In this document: positions 1 to 8,266 of the stretch, one piece after another
Position numbering within the stretch: position 1 is the stretch's first letter
Layout of the letters: the number at the start of each line of letters is the position of its first letter
Assembly (NCBI GenBank): GCA_035296965.1
Contig: DATGZX010000227.1
Coordinates: 1-31,804, forward strand
DNA length: 31,804 nucleotides
DNA from: DATGZX01 sp035296965
GTDB taxonomy: Bacteria; Planctomycetota; Planctomycetia; Gemmatales; Gemmataceae
Reading direction: 5' to 3'
Position numbers and translations under genes: made by a program
Notes under the pieces: generated by a model
Seen by the model: the letters and a program-made list of their open reading frames with translations, nothing else
Told to the model about the DNA's origin: nothing
The model's database searches: none

Positions 1-1
1 T

Positions 2-280
2 AATACGTTCGTAGAAATACGCGGCTTCGATACTGCCACGGGCACGATCTACGACAACGGCAATTGCGGTTGCGTGAACGTCACCAACGGCAACAACGGC
101 AATGCGCTTAATCCCACCGGGGGTACGTGGAATCAGATCTACTCCTTCCATACCGGCGGCTGCAACGTCGCGCGTTGCGACGGCGGGGTCCAGTTTCTCC
201 AGGCCAGCCTTGCTCCGGCCATCCTGGCCGCCCTCGTGTCCCGCAACGGCGGAGAAGTCATCGATGGCTCAGCCTATTGA
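2..280 (+). CDS. DUF1559 (prepilin-like) protein, 3' end only
   Basis: This is the C-terminal 92 codons of a protein that begins before the window; the frame is open from base 2 to the TGA at 278-280. The residues match the C-terminus of the complete DUF1559 protein ending at 2300 almost residue for residue: TFVEIRGFDTATGTIYDNG, then NVTNGNNGNALNPTGG, the FHTGG motif typical of the family end, and NGGEVIDGSAY. DUF1559 proteins are planctomycete pseudopilin-like surface or secretion proteins with an N-terminal methylation motif, which lies outside the window here. In the DGHVQFL motif of the family this copy reads DGGVQFL. The gene is followed at once by a hairpin terminator. It is one half of a tandem paralogous pair. 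The family call is firm; the specific function is unknown. Confidence 0.9.
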   Translation, partial: NTFVEIRGFDTATGTIYDNGNCGCVNVTNGNNGNALNPTGGTWNQIYSFHTGGCNVARCDGGVQFLQASLAPAILAALVSRNGGEVIDGSAY

Positions 281-313
281 GAGCTAGCGGCTAGACCAAA
301 TGGGCGAAAAGCC

Positions 314-355
314 GATCGGGGGACGCGCCGCAAGCTTCTTGCCTGTCCCCCGATC
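314..355 (+). terminator. Hairpin terminator after the first DUF1559 gene
   Basis: An 11-bp perfect stem (GATCGGGGGAC / GTCCCCCGATC) encloses a GC-rich loop 33 bases after the stop codon. Only a short T run (AGTTTT) follows, so intrinsic termination is likely but not textbook. The same stem occurs after the paralogue at 2334-2372. Confidence 0.7.
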
Positions 356-361
356 AGTTTT

Positions 362-497
362 GGGAATGGTTCAAAAGCCATGCTGCTCGGGTAACAGAGC
401 TTGTAGGGCGAGCTGCTAGCAGCTTGCCGTTGATTGACGGGGGAGCAAGCTGGCAGCTTGCTCTACGAGACTTGCGACCTGGATTTGAACCATCCCC
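362..497. repeat. Palindromic element with nested inverted repeats
   Basis: The outer arms are GGGAATGGTTCAAA (362-375) and TTTGAACCATCCCC (484-497). Inner arms around AGCTTGTAGGGCGAGCTG and CAGCTTGCTCTACGAG form a second, imperfect inverted repeat. No open reading frame of note lies inside. A diverged, inverted copy of the inner part is visible at 2451-2498, so this is a dispersed repeat rather than a local hairpin. It fills most of the gap between the first DUF1559 gene and the lipoprotein gene at 606. Confidence 0.6.
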
Positions 498-605
498 CGT
501 GCGGGTGTTTCTTCGGATAAACTGAAGCCTCATGAGCGAATCCATACTCCCAGAGGGCGTTCATCTGGGAAAGTTCGGATTAGCCAGGAAAGGCGATTTC
601 AACTC

Positions 606-1052
606 ATGCAAATCCGTCCTCTCCCATGGACCTTGCGGCGAGTAATTGTTCTCCTGCCAGCTTTATGCTGCATTTCTTGTTCTCACCGCAGCGCCCCACT
701 CAATTCGGTGCACGGTCAATTGTTTTACAAGAATCAGCCTTTAGCTGGCGCGGTCCTTGTCTTCCATCCCCCGGAGGTCAATGTCAAAACCATCTACCCG
801 ACGGGGGTGACGGAGGCTGACGGCACGTTCTGGGTGCGGACTGGGGACCAGGATGGAGCCCCCGCCGGCGACTACGTCGTCACCGTAACCTGTCCCCAAG
901 AGGTTCCGATCAAGAGCAAAATGGTGTCCATGGGACAGAAACCGGAGTCGATCGACCTGTTCAGAGGGGCCTACGCCAATAAGGCCGCCTCCAATCTCCG
1001 ATTTGAGATCAAGAAAGGCGATAACGAACTCGCTCCAATCAACTTGAACTGA
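606..1052 (+). CDS. Small lipoprotein with carboxypeptidase-regulatory-like (transthyretin-like) fold
   Basis: This 148-residue protein has an N-terminal export signal with arginines near the start, a hydrophobic stretch (VIVLLPALC) and a plausible lipobox ending at the cysteine of CISC, about residue 25. The rest is a single beta-sandwich-like domain. VHGQLFYKNQPLAGAVLVF followed by TEADGTFWV and GDYVVTV is the signature of planctomycete carboxypeptidase-regulatory-like lipoproteins. These are typically encoded beside DUF1559 genes, exactly as here: the next gene starts 55 bases downstream on the same strand. The likely role is an envelope-anchored accessory or structural protein; no enzymatic residues are expected or seen. 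Co-transcription with the DUF1559 gene at 1107 is likely. The family call is good; the exact function is unknown. Confidence 0.8.
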   Translation: MQIRPLPWTLRRVIVLLPALCCISCSHRSAPLNSVHGQLFYKNQPLAGAVLVFHPPEVNVKTIYPTGVTEADGTFWVRTGDQDGAPAGDYVVTVTCPQEVPIKSKMVSMGQKPESIDLFRGAYANKAASNLRFEIKKGDNELAPINLN

Positions 1053-1106
1053 ATTCCGTCACAGTCCTTTTCCAATCCTCGTTCTCACCGGGAGGTCTGA
1101 GAAACC

Positions 1107-2300
1107 ATGTTGCACAGATCCGCGAAAAGTCGCCGAGCATTCACATTGATCGAACTATTGGTGGTCATTGCCATCATTGCCGTCCTGGTCGGCTTGTTGC
1201 TGCCAGCCGTGCAAAAGGTTCGCGAGGCGGCCGCCCGCATGAGTTGTTCCAACAACCTCAAGCAGCTCGCCCTCGCCACCCTTAATTATGAAAGCACCTA
1301 CCAGAAGCTCCCGCCCTATGGGTTTGACTTCGTGAACCTCCCCTGGCCGCCAAACCCACCTGGCACATACCCGAACCCCAACAATCCATTCAATACGTTC
1401 CTCGGCACCTCGCAGGAGGGACAATCCTACCACGCGCTTCTCCTGCCCTACATCGAGCAGGGCAATGTTTACAACGTTACCTATCCCAACTACTCGGTTA
1501 TCGACCCGTACAACTGGCCGAGCAATTGGGCGCTGGGCGTATCCGGCGGCGCGATTCCGGGCAACAGCATTGACAAGAACGCAATCAAGACGTTCCTGTG
1601 TCCTTCGGCATTGTCGATTAGCCCAGCGAACTACGAGAGTTATTTCATCAGTCCCGCACCGAAAGGCGCGGGGGCAGGGCTTCCCGACATCGGACCCTTC
1701 CTGCTGGGGATAACGGATTACGTAGTGGTGATTGGGGTGCATTCGAACTTCATAGCCCAGTGCGTGCCGCAGTATCCGCAAGACGCCGACCAGAGTTCCT
1801 CCCTGGGCGTGGGCGCCTTGGGCTTGCGGGGCCACGTGACCCAGAATGGCATGACGGGCACCACGACGTTGGCCAGTATCTCCGACGGCACCTCGAACAC
1901 GATCCTGCTGGTCGAGTCAGCCGGCGGGCAGCAAGTCTATGCCAAGGGGATACAGGTTCAGCCCAACAACGGGAACGTTACCGATTTGGGCTTTCGGCTC
2001 AACGCGGCGTGGGCCGACCATGATACGTTCGTAGAAATACGCGGCTTCGATACTGCCACCGGCACGATCTACGACAACGGTAATTGCGGTTGCCTGAACG
2101 TCGCCAACGGCAGCAACGGCAATGCGCTTAATCCCACCGGCAGTACCTACAATCAGATCTACGCCTTCCATACCGGCGGCGCCAATACTGCGTTCTGCGA
2201 TGGCCACGTACAGTTTCTCCAGGGCAGCATTGCTCCGGGCATCCTAGTGGCGCTCGTGTCCCGCAACGGCGGAGAAGTCATCGACGGCTCAGCCTATTGA
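1107..2300 (+). CDS. DUF1559 domain protein with prepilin-type N-terminus
   Basis: This 397-residue protein begins with a short basic leader followed by FTLIELLVVIAIIAVL, a textbook prepilin cleavage/N-methylation motif (residues 12-27), and then LLPAVQKVREAAARMSC and NNLKQLALA, the standard start of DUF1559 proteins. The C-terminus carries the family FHTGG and CDGHVQFL motifs. It should be processed by a prepilin peptidase and assembled or displayed at the envelope through a type II secretion or pilus-like machine. ATG 1107 is preceded by GGGAGG with about 11 bases spacing. Its last 90 or so codons and 3' flank nearly duplicate 2-332, showing a tandem paralogue pair with the lipoprotein gene in between. 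Nothing in the sequence reveals the substrate or partner. Confidence 0.92.
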   Translation: MLHRSAKSRRAFTLIELLVVIAIIAVLVGLLLPAVQKVREAAARMSCSNNLKQLALATLNYESTYQKLPPYGFDFVNLPWPPNPPGTYPNPNNPFNTFLGTSQEGQSYHALLLPYIEQGNVYNVTYPNYSVIDPYNWPSNWALGVSGGAIPGNSIDKNAIKTFLCPSALSISPANYESYFISPAPKGAGAGLPDIGPFLLGITDYVVVIGVHSNFIAQCVPQYPQDADQSSSLGVGALGLRGHVTQNGMTGTTTLASISDGTSNTILLVESAGGQQVYAKGIQVQPNNGNVTDLGFRLNAAWADHDTFVEIRGFDTATGTIYDNGNCGCLNVANGSNGNALNPTGSTYNQIYAFHTGGANTAFCDGHVQFLQGSIAPGILVALVSRNGGEVIDGSAY

Positions 2301-2333
2301 GAGCTAGCGGCTAGACCAAATGGGCGAAAAGCC

Positions 2334-2372
2334 GATCGGGGGACGCGCATCTTTTTTGCGTGTCCCCCGATC
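2334..2372 (+). terminator. Hairpin terminator after the second DUF1559 gene
   Basis: GATCGGGGGAC pairs with GTCCCCCGATC, and the stem extends inward through CGCA/TGCG with one G-T wobble, leaving a T-rich loop. TGTTTCTG follows. The outer stem and the preceding 30 bases match the terminator at 314-355, so it was duplicated with the gene. Confidence 0.75.
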
Positions 2373-2450
2373 TGTTTCTGGGGGTGACGGCGGCGGCACC
2401 AGGGGGCCCAGGGCCAGGTGATGCCGAGCGGAGGCTGCTTCAAGTCCAGC

Positions 2451-2498
2451 TTCGCGACTCTCGTAGAGTAAACTGCCAACTTGCTCTACAAGGGCTGT
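2451..2498 (-). repeat. Diverged inverted copy of the 362-497 element
   Basis: Read on the minus strand, GAGCAAGTTGGCAGTTTACT followed by CTACGAGAGTCGCGA aligns with 441-476 of the element at 362-497. The copy abuts the left end of the MITE at 2499, suggesting that the MITE landed at its edge. It has no coding content. Confidence 0.5.
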
Positions 2499-2637
2499 TC
2501 TACTGAGCGCGGTCAAGAATGAGACATCGCCCTGTAGCCGCATTCGCCAGAATGCGGGGGAAATTGTGAGAGATAGCCCGCATTCTGGCGAATGCGGCTA
2601 CGGCCTATTGGTATCAGTATGGACCACACGCAGTATA
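2499..2637 (-). mobile_element. MITE copy A (about 139 bp, TA-flanked, hairpin core)
   Basis: The ends are TCTACTGAGCGCGGTCAAG and, on the other strand, TATACTGCGTGTGGTC, so the terminal inverted repeats share TACTG and GGTC. The centre is a 25-bp perfect palindrome arm (GTAGCCGCATTCGCCAGAAT then GCGGG) around a 17-base loop. Two further copies lie at 8267-8401 and 12258-12396. Terminal TATA suggests TA target duplication as in IS630/Tc1-mariner elements, which is inference. It has no coding capacity. Compared with the other two copies, the loop is inverted relative to the flanks. Confidence 0.85.
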
Positions 2638-2671
2638 ACCATTGATATCTACGCAAGTCTGCGAAACTGTC

Positions 2672-2996
2672 TTCCTACCGCGAAGCGGTTAAACATCTTA
2701 GCCCAGGGTCGCGGCTCCGGGATACTTGCCTCTTATGCCGAAGGCGTTACAGCGCACAGCCCGGAGTCGCGCCAGCGCACTCCGGGAGACTGCTGCATTC
2801 TACTGCATTCTACGCCGTAGCCGTTGCAGCGCAGATTTACAACGAAGCCCCAGACTCTCCAGGACAGCGGCGCGTCCTCTCAATCCCACATGCGCTGCAA
2901 CGCCTACGGCGTAGGAACGAAGGGGGTGGAGGCCGCTGACCCAGGGTGCGCTGCCGCGACCTTGGGCTAGGTTGTGCAACTGCTTCGCAGTAGGAA
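2672..2996. repeat. Composite palindromic element filling the 2640-3050 gap
   Basis: The outer arms are about 43 bases, imperfect: 2672-2714 (TTCCTACCGCGAAGCGGTT, then AGCCCAGGGTCGCGG) against 2954-2996 (CCGCGACCTTGGGCTAGG, then CTTCGCAGTAGGAA). Nested inside, TTCTACGCCGTAGCCGTTGC (from 2808) pairs with GCAACGCCTACGGCGTAGGA (ending 2916). I see no credible gene here. It resembles other intergenic palindromic repeats of planctomycetes and is probably non-autonomous. Confidence 0.6.
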
Positions 2997-3197
2997 TACA
3001 GTCCCGCAGAGGCAGGGAAGCATTTTACCGCGGAAATTGCAGAGAGCGCCGAGAGAATGACACGGTCGTCCAGTCAACAGCGTTTGCCCATCCTCCACCA
3101 TCCTGGTAAAAGGAAAGAAGGAAGTCGGGGATTATTGCGTCAGCTGCCCTCGCACGGGGCGGCATGGTGCGGACCCAGTCACGCTCGCGAGGAAGCC

Positions 3198-4298
3198 ATG
3201 TCTCAAAAAACTTTGCGAATCGGCTTGATCGGGGCTGGTGGCAACATGCGCCTCCGCCATGTGCCGGGACTGCGCGCGCTCTCTGGCGTCGAAATCGTGG
3301 CAGTTTGCAACCGCCGGCCGGAGTCGACGAGGGCAGCTGCCCGTGAATTCGGCATCGCGCGCACTTTCGAAAACTGGCAAGACCTGGTCGCCGATCCCAA
3401 CGTCGATGCCATTGTCATCGGCACCTGGCCGTATTTGCATTGTCCGATCACGGTGGCTGCGTTCGAAGCCGGCAAGCATGTGCTTGTCGAAGCCCGCATG
3501 AGCCTCAATGCGGCCGAGGCCCACCGCATGCACGCCGCCGCGCGCCGACATCCCCATCTCGTCGCGCAGATCGTGCCGAGCCCTTTCGGATTGAAGGGGC
3601 ACAACATGATTGGCGAGCTGATCCAGGGCGGCTTCCTGGGCGAGCTGCGCGAGGTCCATGTTCATGCACTGAACAATGCGCTGGCGGACCCGGCATCACC
3701 GCTGTCGTGGCGCCAGGATGCCGCATTGTCAGGTTACAACATGCTCTCGTTGGGCATCCTGCACGAAACGTTGTTGCGCTGGGTTCCGGCTCCCGTGCGC
3801 GTCATGGCCCAGGTCCATGCGTACATTCCCACGCGCATCGACCCGCAGAGCGGCGTCCATCGCGCGGTGGGCACACCGGACAGCGTGCAAGCTCTGGCCG
3901 TGCTCGAAGACGGCACGCGGGTGGTGTACCACATGAGCGGAGTCGTTCGCTATGGCCAGGGAACGGGCATTCGGCTCTTCGGCACGGAAGGTGTGTTGTA
4001 CTATGACCTGGCGGCCGATCGCATCTGGGGTGCGTCCCGGCAGCACGCCGCCCCATCCGCCAGCAGTGAATCCTTGCAAGAGATCCCCATCCCTGAGGAA
4101 AAGGCGCGCTCGTGGCGTGTGGAGGCGGAGTTCGCCGAGGCCATTCGCTCCGGAGCGCCCATCGAGTTCACCGATTTTGCCACCGGCGTGAGCTACATGG
4201 AGTTCACGGAAGCTGTAGCTCGCAGCGCCCAGCGTGGGGAAGCTGTAGAGCTTCCACTCGCAGAATTCGTCGTCACCGAGGCGAACGAAAAACGGTAA
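3198..4298 (+). CDS. Gfo/Idh/MocA family oxidoreductase with altered EKP motif
   Basis: This 366-residue protein has an N-terminal Rossmann fold (GLIGAGGNMRLRH, residues 9-21; VCNRR at the end of beta-2) and a C-terminal GFO_IDH_MocA-type alpha/beta domain ending in FEF-like segments. The family normally uses a lysine in an EKP motif after KHVLxEKP for NAD(P)-dependent hydride transfer. Here the motif reads EAR (residues 98-100, KHVLVEARMSLN), so the lysine is missing. ATG 3198 has GAGGA seven bases upstream and starts right before the Rossmann strand; an in-frame extension to 3057 lacks conserved sequence and was rejected. The 3' end overlaps the convergent ABC permease gene by 26 bases. The substrate is unknown, probably a sugar or cyclitol derivative. 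Confidence 0.9.
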   Translation: MSQKTLRIGLIGAGGNMRLRHVPGLRALSGVEIVAVCNRRPESTRAAAREFGIARTFENWQDLVADPNVDAIVIGTWPYLHCPITVAAFEAGKHVLVEARMSLNAAEAHRMHAAARRHPHLVAQIVPSPFGLKGHNMIGELIQGGFLGELREVHVHALNNALADPASPLSWRQDAALSGYNMLSLGILHETLLRWVPAPVRVMAQVHAYIPTRIDPQSGVHRAVGTPDSVQALAVLEDGTRVVYHMSGVVRYGQGTGIRLFGTEGVLYYDLAADRIWGASRQHAAPSASSESLQEIPIPEEKARSWRVEAEFAEAIRSGAPIEFTDFATGVSYMEFTEAVARSAQRGEAVELPLAEFVVTEANEKR

Positions 4299-5964
4299 GA
4301 ATCCCCTGTTGGCCGGCGAGCACACTCAGCGAAGCCACGCCGAAAATCACAAGCGCCAGTAATAACAGGCACAGCGCGGCCAAATCATTGGTCACGCCGT
4401 AGTGCATCTGCGTAAAGACTTGGTGAGCAAACGTCGGCGAGCCGGGAGTATCCACAATCTTGCTGGCGCCCAATTCTCCCAGGGACAGGATCGCTACGGC
4501 CATGCCCGCCTGCAGACAGGCAGGAGCGCACAGCGGAAAGATGACGTGGCGAAGCTCTTGACTGGGGCGAGCGCCGTCGACACGTGCCGCGTCGCGCAGC
4601 TCGCTCGGTAAAACGCGCACCACCAGCCACACGATGGCTACGGCGCAAGGGAAGAAGCGGATAAAATAGGCCCACACCGCCGGGAGAGGCGAGGGACCGT
4701 AGTAGAGCGCGACGGCCAGGGAGTGCGGAGGCGACAGGTCCAGGATTCTCGCGATCGTGCTCTTCAACCCGAGTCCGATGACCGGGCCGGAAAGCGCCCA
4801 GGCGATCGCCATCATGCCAAGTGTTCCGACCCGAAACCAACGTGCATCCGCCGCCAGCCAACAAAGAACCAGCGCGATGGCAGCGCTGAGGCCGCCGGCA
4901 AGAACCGCCATAAGAAGACTCTCTCCCAGCATCCCCCCATGCGTGCGGAGCGCCTGCCTGAGGTGATAGCCGACGACTGGCGCCGACCAGGTCCGCGGCG
5001 TTCCTGCCAGGCCGGCTTTCCAGACCAGGCTGGCGACGGGTATTCCAAGTAGGAAGCCGGCCACGAGAAGAACTACCAGTAGGCAGGGCCAACGCGCCCG
5101 GCCGAGTGGAAGCGGCAGCGGTGACGATCCCAACCTCTCCCGCGGCGGCAAGGTCCGTTCCCAGCGAAGTGCAGCCCACACGACGGACACCCAGCACAGG
5201 AGAACGAGCGGCAGCGACACGGCCACCGCGCGCGCCACCGCATTCTCATCGCGAACCACATACTGCGTGTAAATCTCCTCGGCAAACGTGCGAACCTGCA
5301 TCATGTCCGTGACGGTGATCTCGGTCACGGTCAGAAGACCGACCCAGAGGGCCGCCGCCAGAATGGTTGCCCGGCAACGTGGCAGCGTCACCTTCCACAG
5401 AACGCGCCATGGCCCCGCGACCGTCAACGCATCTTCTTCCAATTCGCGTTCGACCCAGCAGAGGCTTTGGCCCACGAGCACGATTACCCAGGGAACGGCT
5501 GCCACCGCATGGACCCAAACGGCCGCGCCAAGACCTTGCGCCCAGGGGCTCCAGGCGGTCGGCGTCTGAATCATGCCGGGGCCGGTGGTATTGAACCTCG
5601 ACCAAAGCGCCACCGGCAGCCAGCCGCCTGTTCCCAGGGCCGCCTGCCACGCGGAAGTGAATAGAGGTAGTGGAATGAAGAGGGTCAGAACGGTCAAGAA
5701 GCGCAGCAAGCGGCACAGCGGCAAATCGGTCCGATAGAGGAGAACAGCACCTACGATGCCCACAGGCAGTGCGAGGACTAGCGTGCCGGTAACCAACGAA
5801 AGGGTGTTCCCGGCCAGGGAGGCGAGGCGTTCCGACTCGGCCCATGCTTCCCAGCCGCGCGTGTGGCCTAATAGCTCCAGGAATGGCATTGCCGCAGGCA
5901 CTCCCACGAGCAGCAGGAGCACCAGCGCCACCGTCAATCGCCAGCGAGTCATTGGAAGCGACAT
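4273..5964 (-). CDS. ABC transporter permease, fused two-domain (iron/thiamine-type)
   Basis: This 563-residue integral membrane protein has about 12 predicted hydrophobic segments in two homologous halves. Each half carries an EAA-type loop that docks the ATPase: EEDALTVAGPWRVLWKVTLP (about residues 177-196) and LRDAARVDGARPSQELRHV (about 456-474). This architecture is that of FbpB/AfuB/ThiP-type permeases of ferric-iron or thiamine importers. No ATP-binding or substrate-binding protein gene is adjacent, so the substrate cannot be assigned. The start lies 74 bases after the PQQ gene on the same strand, so co-transcription from 7532 is plausible. The 3' end overlaps the convergent oxidoreductase gene. 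Confidence 0.88.
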   Translation of the reverse strand: MSLPMTRWRLTVALVLLLLVGVPAAMPFLELLGHTRGWEAWAESERLASLAGNTLSLVTGTLVLALPVGIVGAVLLYRTDLPLCRLLRFLTVLTLFIPLPLFTSAWQAALGTGGWLPVALWSRFNTTGPGMIQTPTAWSPWAQGLGAAVWVHAVAAVPWVIVLVGQSLCWVERELEEDALTVAGPWRVLWKVTLPRCRATILAAALWVGLLTVTEITVTDMMQVRTFAEEIYTQYVVRDENAVARAVAVSLPLVLLCWVSVVWAALRWERTLPPRERLGSSPLPLPLGRARWPCLLVVLLVAGFLLGIPVASLVWKAGLAGTPRTWSAPVVGYHLRQALRTHGGMLGESLLMAVLAGGLSAAIALVLCWLAADARWFRVGTLGMMAIAWALSGPVIGLGLKSTIARILDLSPPHSLAVALYYGPSPLPAVWAYFIRFFPCAVAIVWLVVRVLPSELRDAARVDGARPSQELRHVIFPLCAPACLQAGMAVAILSLGELGASKIVDTPGSPTFAHQVFTQMHYGVTNDLAALCLLLLALVIFGVASLSVLAGQQGILTVFRSPR

Positions 5965-6038
5965 GCCCCGGCTGGGTTAGCCTGTGCGGAGCGCACGGCC
6001 GACGCGCCGGGGCAACAATTCCTTCTGATATCGAGAAC

Positions 6039-7532
6039 TCATTTACCCGGCATCTCGCCATCGTCCTTGGGTTTTCCCTTGGCCGCGGGCTTGTCCAAGT
6101 TCTTCTTCCCTACCTTGCCGCCCGGCTGCTTCTTGTCGCCTTCCTTCGCCGGCTGCTTTCTGCTGGTTTCCTGGACGAGGAACGGCCTGGCATAGTCCCG
6201 GTCGTGGAGGCAAATCAGCAAGCCGTCGTTACTGGCCAGATAGATGCGGTCGTCGACTTCATTGGCAAGCGGAACGACAAATTCGCGGGTGCCGGCGTAA
6301 GAAGCAAGCTGTGTGCCATTGGCGCGATCCAGGATCAGCAGGGTGCCCAGGTTGTCCACGGCGTAAACGAATTTTTTGTTGACCGCAAGGAAGCGGTCCG
6401 CATGGGGGTTCCGCCAGATCATTTCCCCCGTGATCCGATCGATGCGGTACAAACCGGCACGCTCTGCCGCGAGATAGATGCTATCGTCGGTGATGCGCGG
6501 CTTCTGCAAAAGCCGGCCGCCGGAGACAAAGCGCCACAGAATGCGTCCGGTCCCAATTTCCAGGGCGTAGAGACGATAATCTTCCGACGGCACATAAGCG
6601 GTGTCGCCATGTTGCCCCAACGGCGCGGAGACCGGCGCATCGGCCTGAAAGTGGTAGAAAATGCGCGGTTCGAACTTGGAAATGGCGAAGAATAGTCCAT
6701 TGGCGCCAGCCTCAAAAAGGAAGTTGTCGGTGAGAAGACACACTTGTTCCAAACGTGTCTCGGGCCGCGTCTCGGTCTTGTACGTCCAGATCAGTTGGGG
6801 CTCCGACCCGGTGTGTTCACCCTGTCTTGCTTGCGTCGCGCTGGAAAGGGGACCGATCGACCGGACGGCTTGGCCCTTCGACGACACGGCGCTCACAGAG
6901 CGGAGGTATTGTCCGCCTGAATTCAAGGAGGATACGACCTTTGGGCCCGAGGAAGGCGTGCCGGAGGAAGATTCGGCATACTTATCCTGCTTCTTATCTT
7001 TGCCGGCCGTGGGCGCGGCCGGTTCCTCCGGCTTGGGCAGTTCCAGGGCCAGGAGCTTGTCGGTGCCCGCCGGCACGAAAATCTTTTCGTCATCGGCAAC
7101 GGCGGCGGCCGACGGGGCCAGCGGTAGAGTGAATTCCCACTGATAAGCGCCCGTGGCCCTGTCCAGCGCATAGAGCTGAACGCCCTTGGCCACGAAAATG
7201 GAAGTGGCGTTCGTGCCGAATCCTGTCGCGGCAGCGTAGGGAACACCCACCCGCGCCTGCCATTGAAGGGCCCCGGTCGCGGGGTCGAGAGAAAGGACCG
7301 CCCCGTTGCGCAATTCGAACAGAAGTTGGCGGTCGAGGACCTGCATGGCAAAGATGCGGTCGCGCCGGCCGTCCGTCGGCAAATAGGTATGCCAGGCCAG
7401 CTTCAAATTCAGTCGATCGAGCGCCTCCTGGGGAGGTATGGCCGGCGTCGAAAAGCGCCGGGCCGGGTTCTGGGCTGGCACGGCTGTCGCCGTCAGCAAA
7501 GCCCCCAAGGCCGCGATTGCAAGTATTCTCAT
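6039..7532 (-). CDS. Exported PQQ-like beta-propeller repeat protein
   Basis: This 497-residue protein begins with a Sec signal peptide (MRILAIAALGALLTATAVPA). Several beta-propeller blades follow, each with the tryptophan-docking pattern seen in PQQ/BamB-type repeats: TGALQWQ, TGAYQWE, TGRILWR and TGEMIWR. A low-complexity linker around residues 180-215 (KDKKQDKYAESSSGTPSSG) interrupts the propeller. The C-terminal 40 residues are lysine-rich and probably disordered. Such proteins are usually periplasmic scaffolds rather than quinoprotein enzymes; no dehydrogenase residues were identified. It lies between tadA and the permease on one strand. The fold is firm, the function unknown. Confidence 0.87.
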   Translation of the reverse strand: MRILAIAALGALLTATAVPAQNPARRFSTPAIPPQEALDRLNLKLAWHTYLPTDGRRDRIFAMQVLDRQLLFELRNGAVLSLDPATGALQWQARVGVPYAAATGFGTNATSIFVAKGVQLYALDRATGAYQWEFTLPLAPSAAAVADDEKIFVPAGTDKLLALELPKPEEPAAPTAGKDKKQDKYAESSSGTPSSGPKVVSSLNSGGQYLRSVSAVSSKGQAVRSIGPLSSATQARQGEHTGSEPQLIWTYKTETRPETRLEQVCLLTDNFLFEAGANGLFFAISKFEPRIFYHFQADAPVSAPLGQHGDTAYVPSEDYRLYALEIGTGRILWRFVSGGRLLQKPRITDDSIYLAAERAGLYRIDRITGEMIWRNPHADRFLAVNKKFVYAVDNLGTLLILDRANGTQLASYAGTREFVVPLANEVDDRIYLASNDGLLICLHDRDYARPFLVQETSRKQPAKEGDKKQPGGKVGKKNLDKPAAKGKPKDDGEMPGK

Positions 7533-7663
7533 GGTAGCTTACCCAAGATGATTCGAGGTGTTGCAGCGCCTGCAAACGATCCCATTTAGTTTACCACAGC
7601 CGGGCAAAAGGTAATCGCCAGTGGCAAGCGAAACCGACTTGAGGACATTGCCCGCCAGCGCAG

Positions 7664-7685
7664 GATTGGATTGTTGAATCCAATC
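7664..7685. other. Short perfect hairpin between tadA and the PQQ gene
   Basis: GATTGGATT and AATCCAATC form a 9-bp perfect stem around GTTG, 18 bases past the tadA stop. There is no T-tract on either strand, so it may be a weak terminator or an mRNA-processing hairpin. Confidence 0.35.
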
Positions 7686-7702
7686 TACCAACCAGGGAAG
7701 GG

Positions 7703-8212
7703 TCAGTTTTTCCCGGCGCGCCTCTTTTGGATGAAGAAGTCCGTGAGCATTGCCGCACACCGATCGGCCAGCACTCCGGCGACGACCTGGGCCCGGTGAT
7801 TCAGACGTGGATCGGAGGTGATCTGGAACAGGGTGTGGCAAGCCCCGGCTTTGGGGTCGGTGGTGCCATAGACGATCAGAGGCAGTCTGGCCTGGACCAT
7901 CGCGCCCGCACACATCGGACAGGGCTCCAGGGTGACGTATAGCGCGCAGTCTTCCAGGCGCCAGGAACCGAGCGCCTGCGCCGCCTGCGTGATGGCGATC
8001 ATCTCTGCATGGGCCGTCGGATCGCACAGTCGTTCACGCTCGTTGTGGGCGCTGCCGATCACGCCTTTCTTGAAGGAAACGATGACCGCGCCGACGGGCA
8101 CTTCGTCTTCCGCGGCCGCGGTCTCGGCCTCGCGCAAGGCCATTTCCATATGAACGATGTGGAATGGATGCCGTGGATCGGCAAGCGGCAGATCGAAGGG
8201 GGACCAGTCCAA
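7703..8212 (-). CDS. tadA: tRNA-specific adenosine deaminase TadA
   Basis: This 169-residue cytidine/deoxycytidylate-deaminase-fold enzyme should convert A34 to inosine in tRNA-Arg(ACG). The zinc site is complete: HAE (residues 68-70, with the catalytic glutamate) and PCPMC (97-101, two cysteine ligands). The phrases EVPVGAVIV, AHNERE and DPTAHAEM are typical TadA. The longest well-supported start is a TTG at 8212, preceded by GGAG six bases upstream. An internal ATG at residue 22 (MEMALREAE) is the alternative and would give a more standard length. The gene is the first of a possible minus-strand run with the PQQ and permease genes, though 170 bases separate it from the next. Confidence 0.93.
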   Translation of the reverse strand: MDWSPFDLPLADPRHPFHIVHMEMALREAETAAAEDEVPVGAVIVSFKKGVIGSAHNERERLCDPTAHAEMIAITQAAQALGSWRLEDCALYVTLEPCPMCAGAMVQARLPLIVYGTTDPKAGACHTLFQITSDPRLNHRAQVVAGVLADRCAAMLTDFFIQKRRAGKN

Positions 8213-8266
8213 GAATCACTCCCGGGGTTATTGACGCCTAATAGAAAAGCAGTTCTTCGCCGCCTC

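Noticed and set aside
2672..2996. CRISPR-like array among the intergenic repeats
   Set aside because: The repeats are inverted pairs without regularly spaced direct repeats; no CRISPR array or cas gene is seen anywhere in the window.
3057..3197. Longer start for the oxidoreductase
   Set aside because: The extra 47 codons have no conserved sequence; ATG 3198 has a good ribosome binding site and starts directly at the Rossmann fold.
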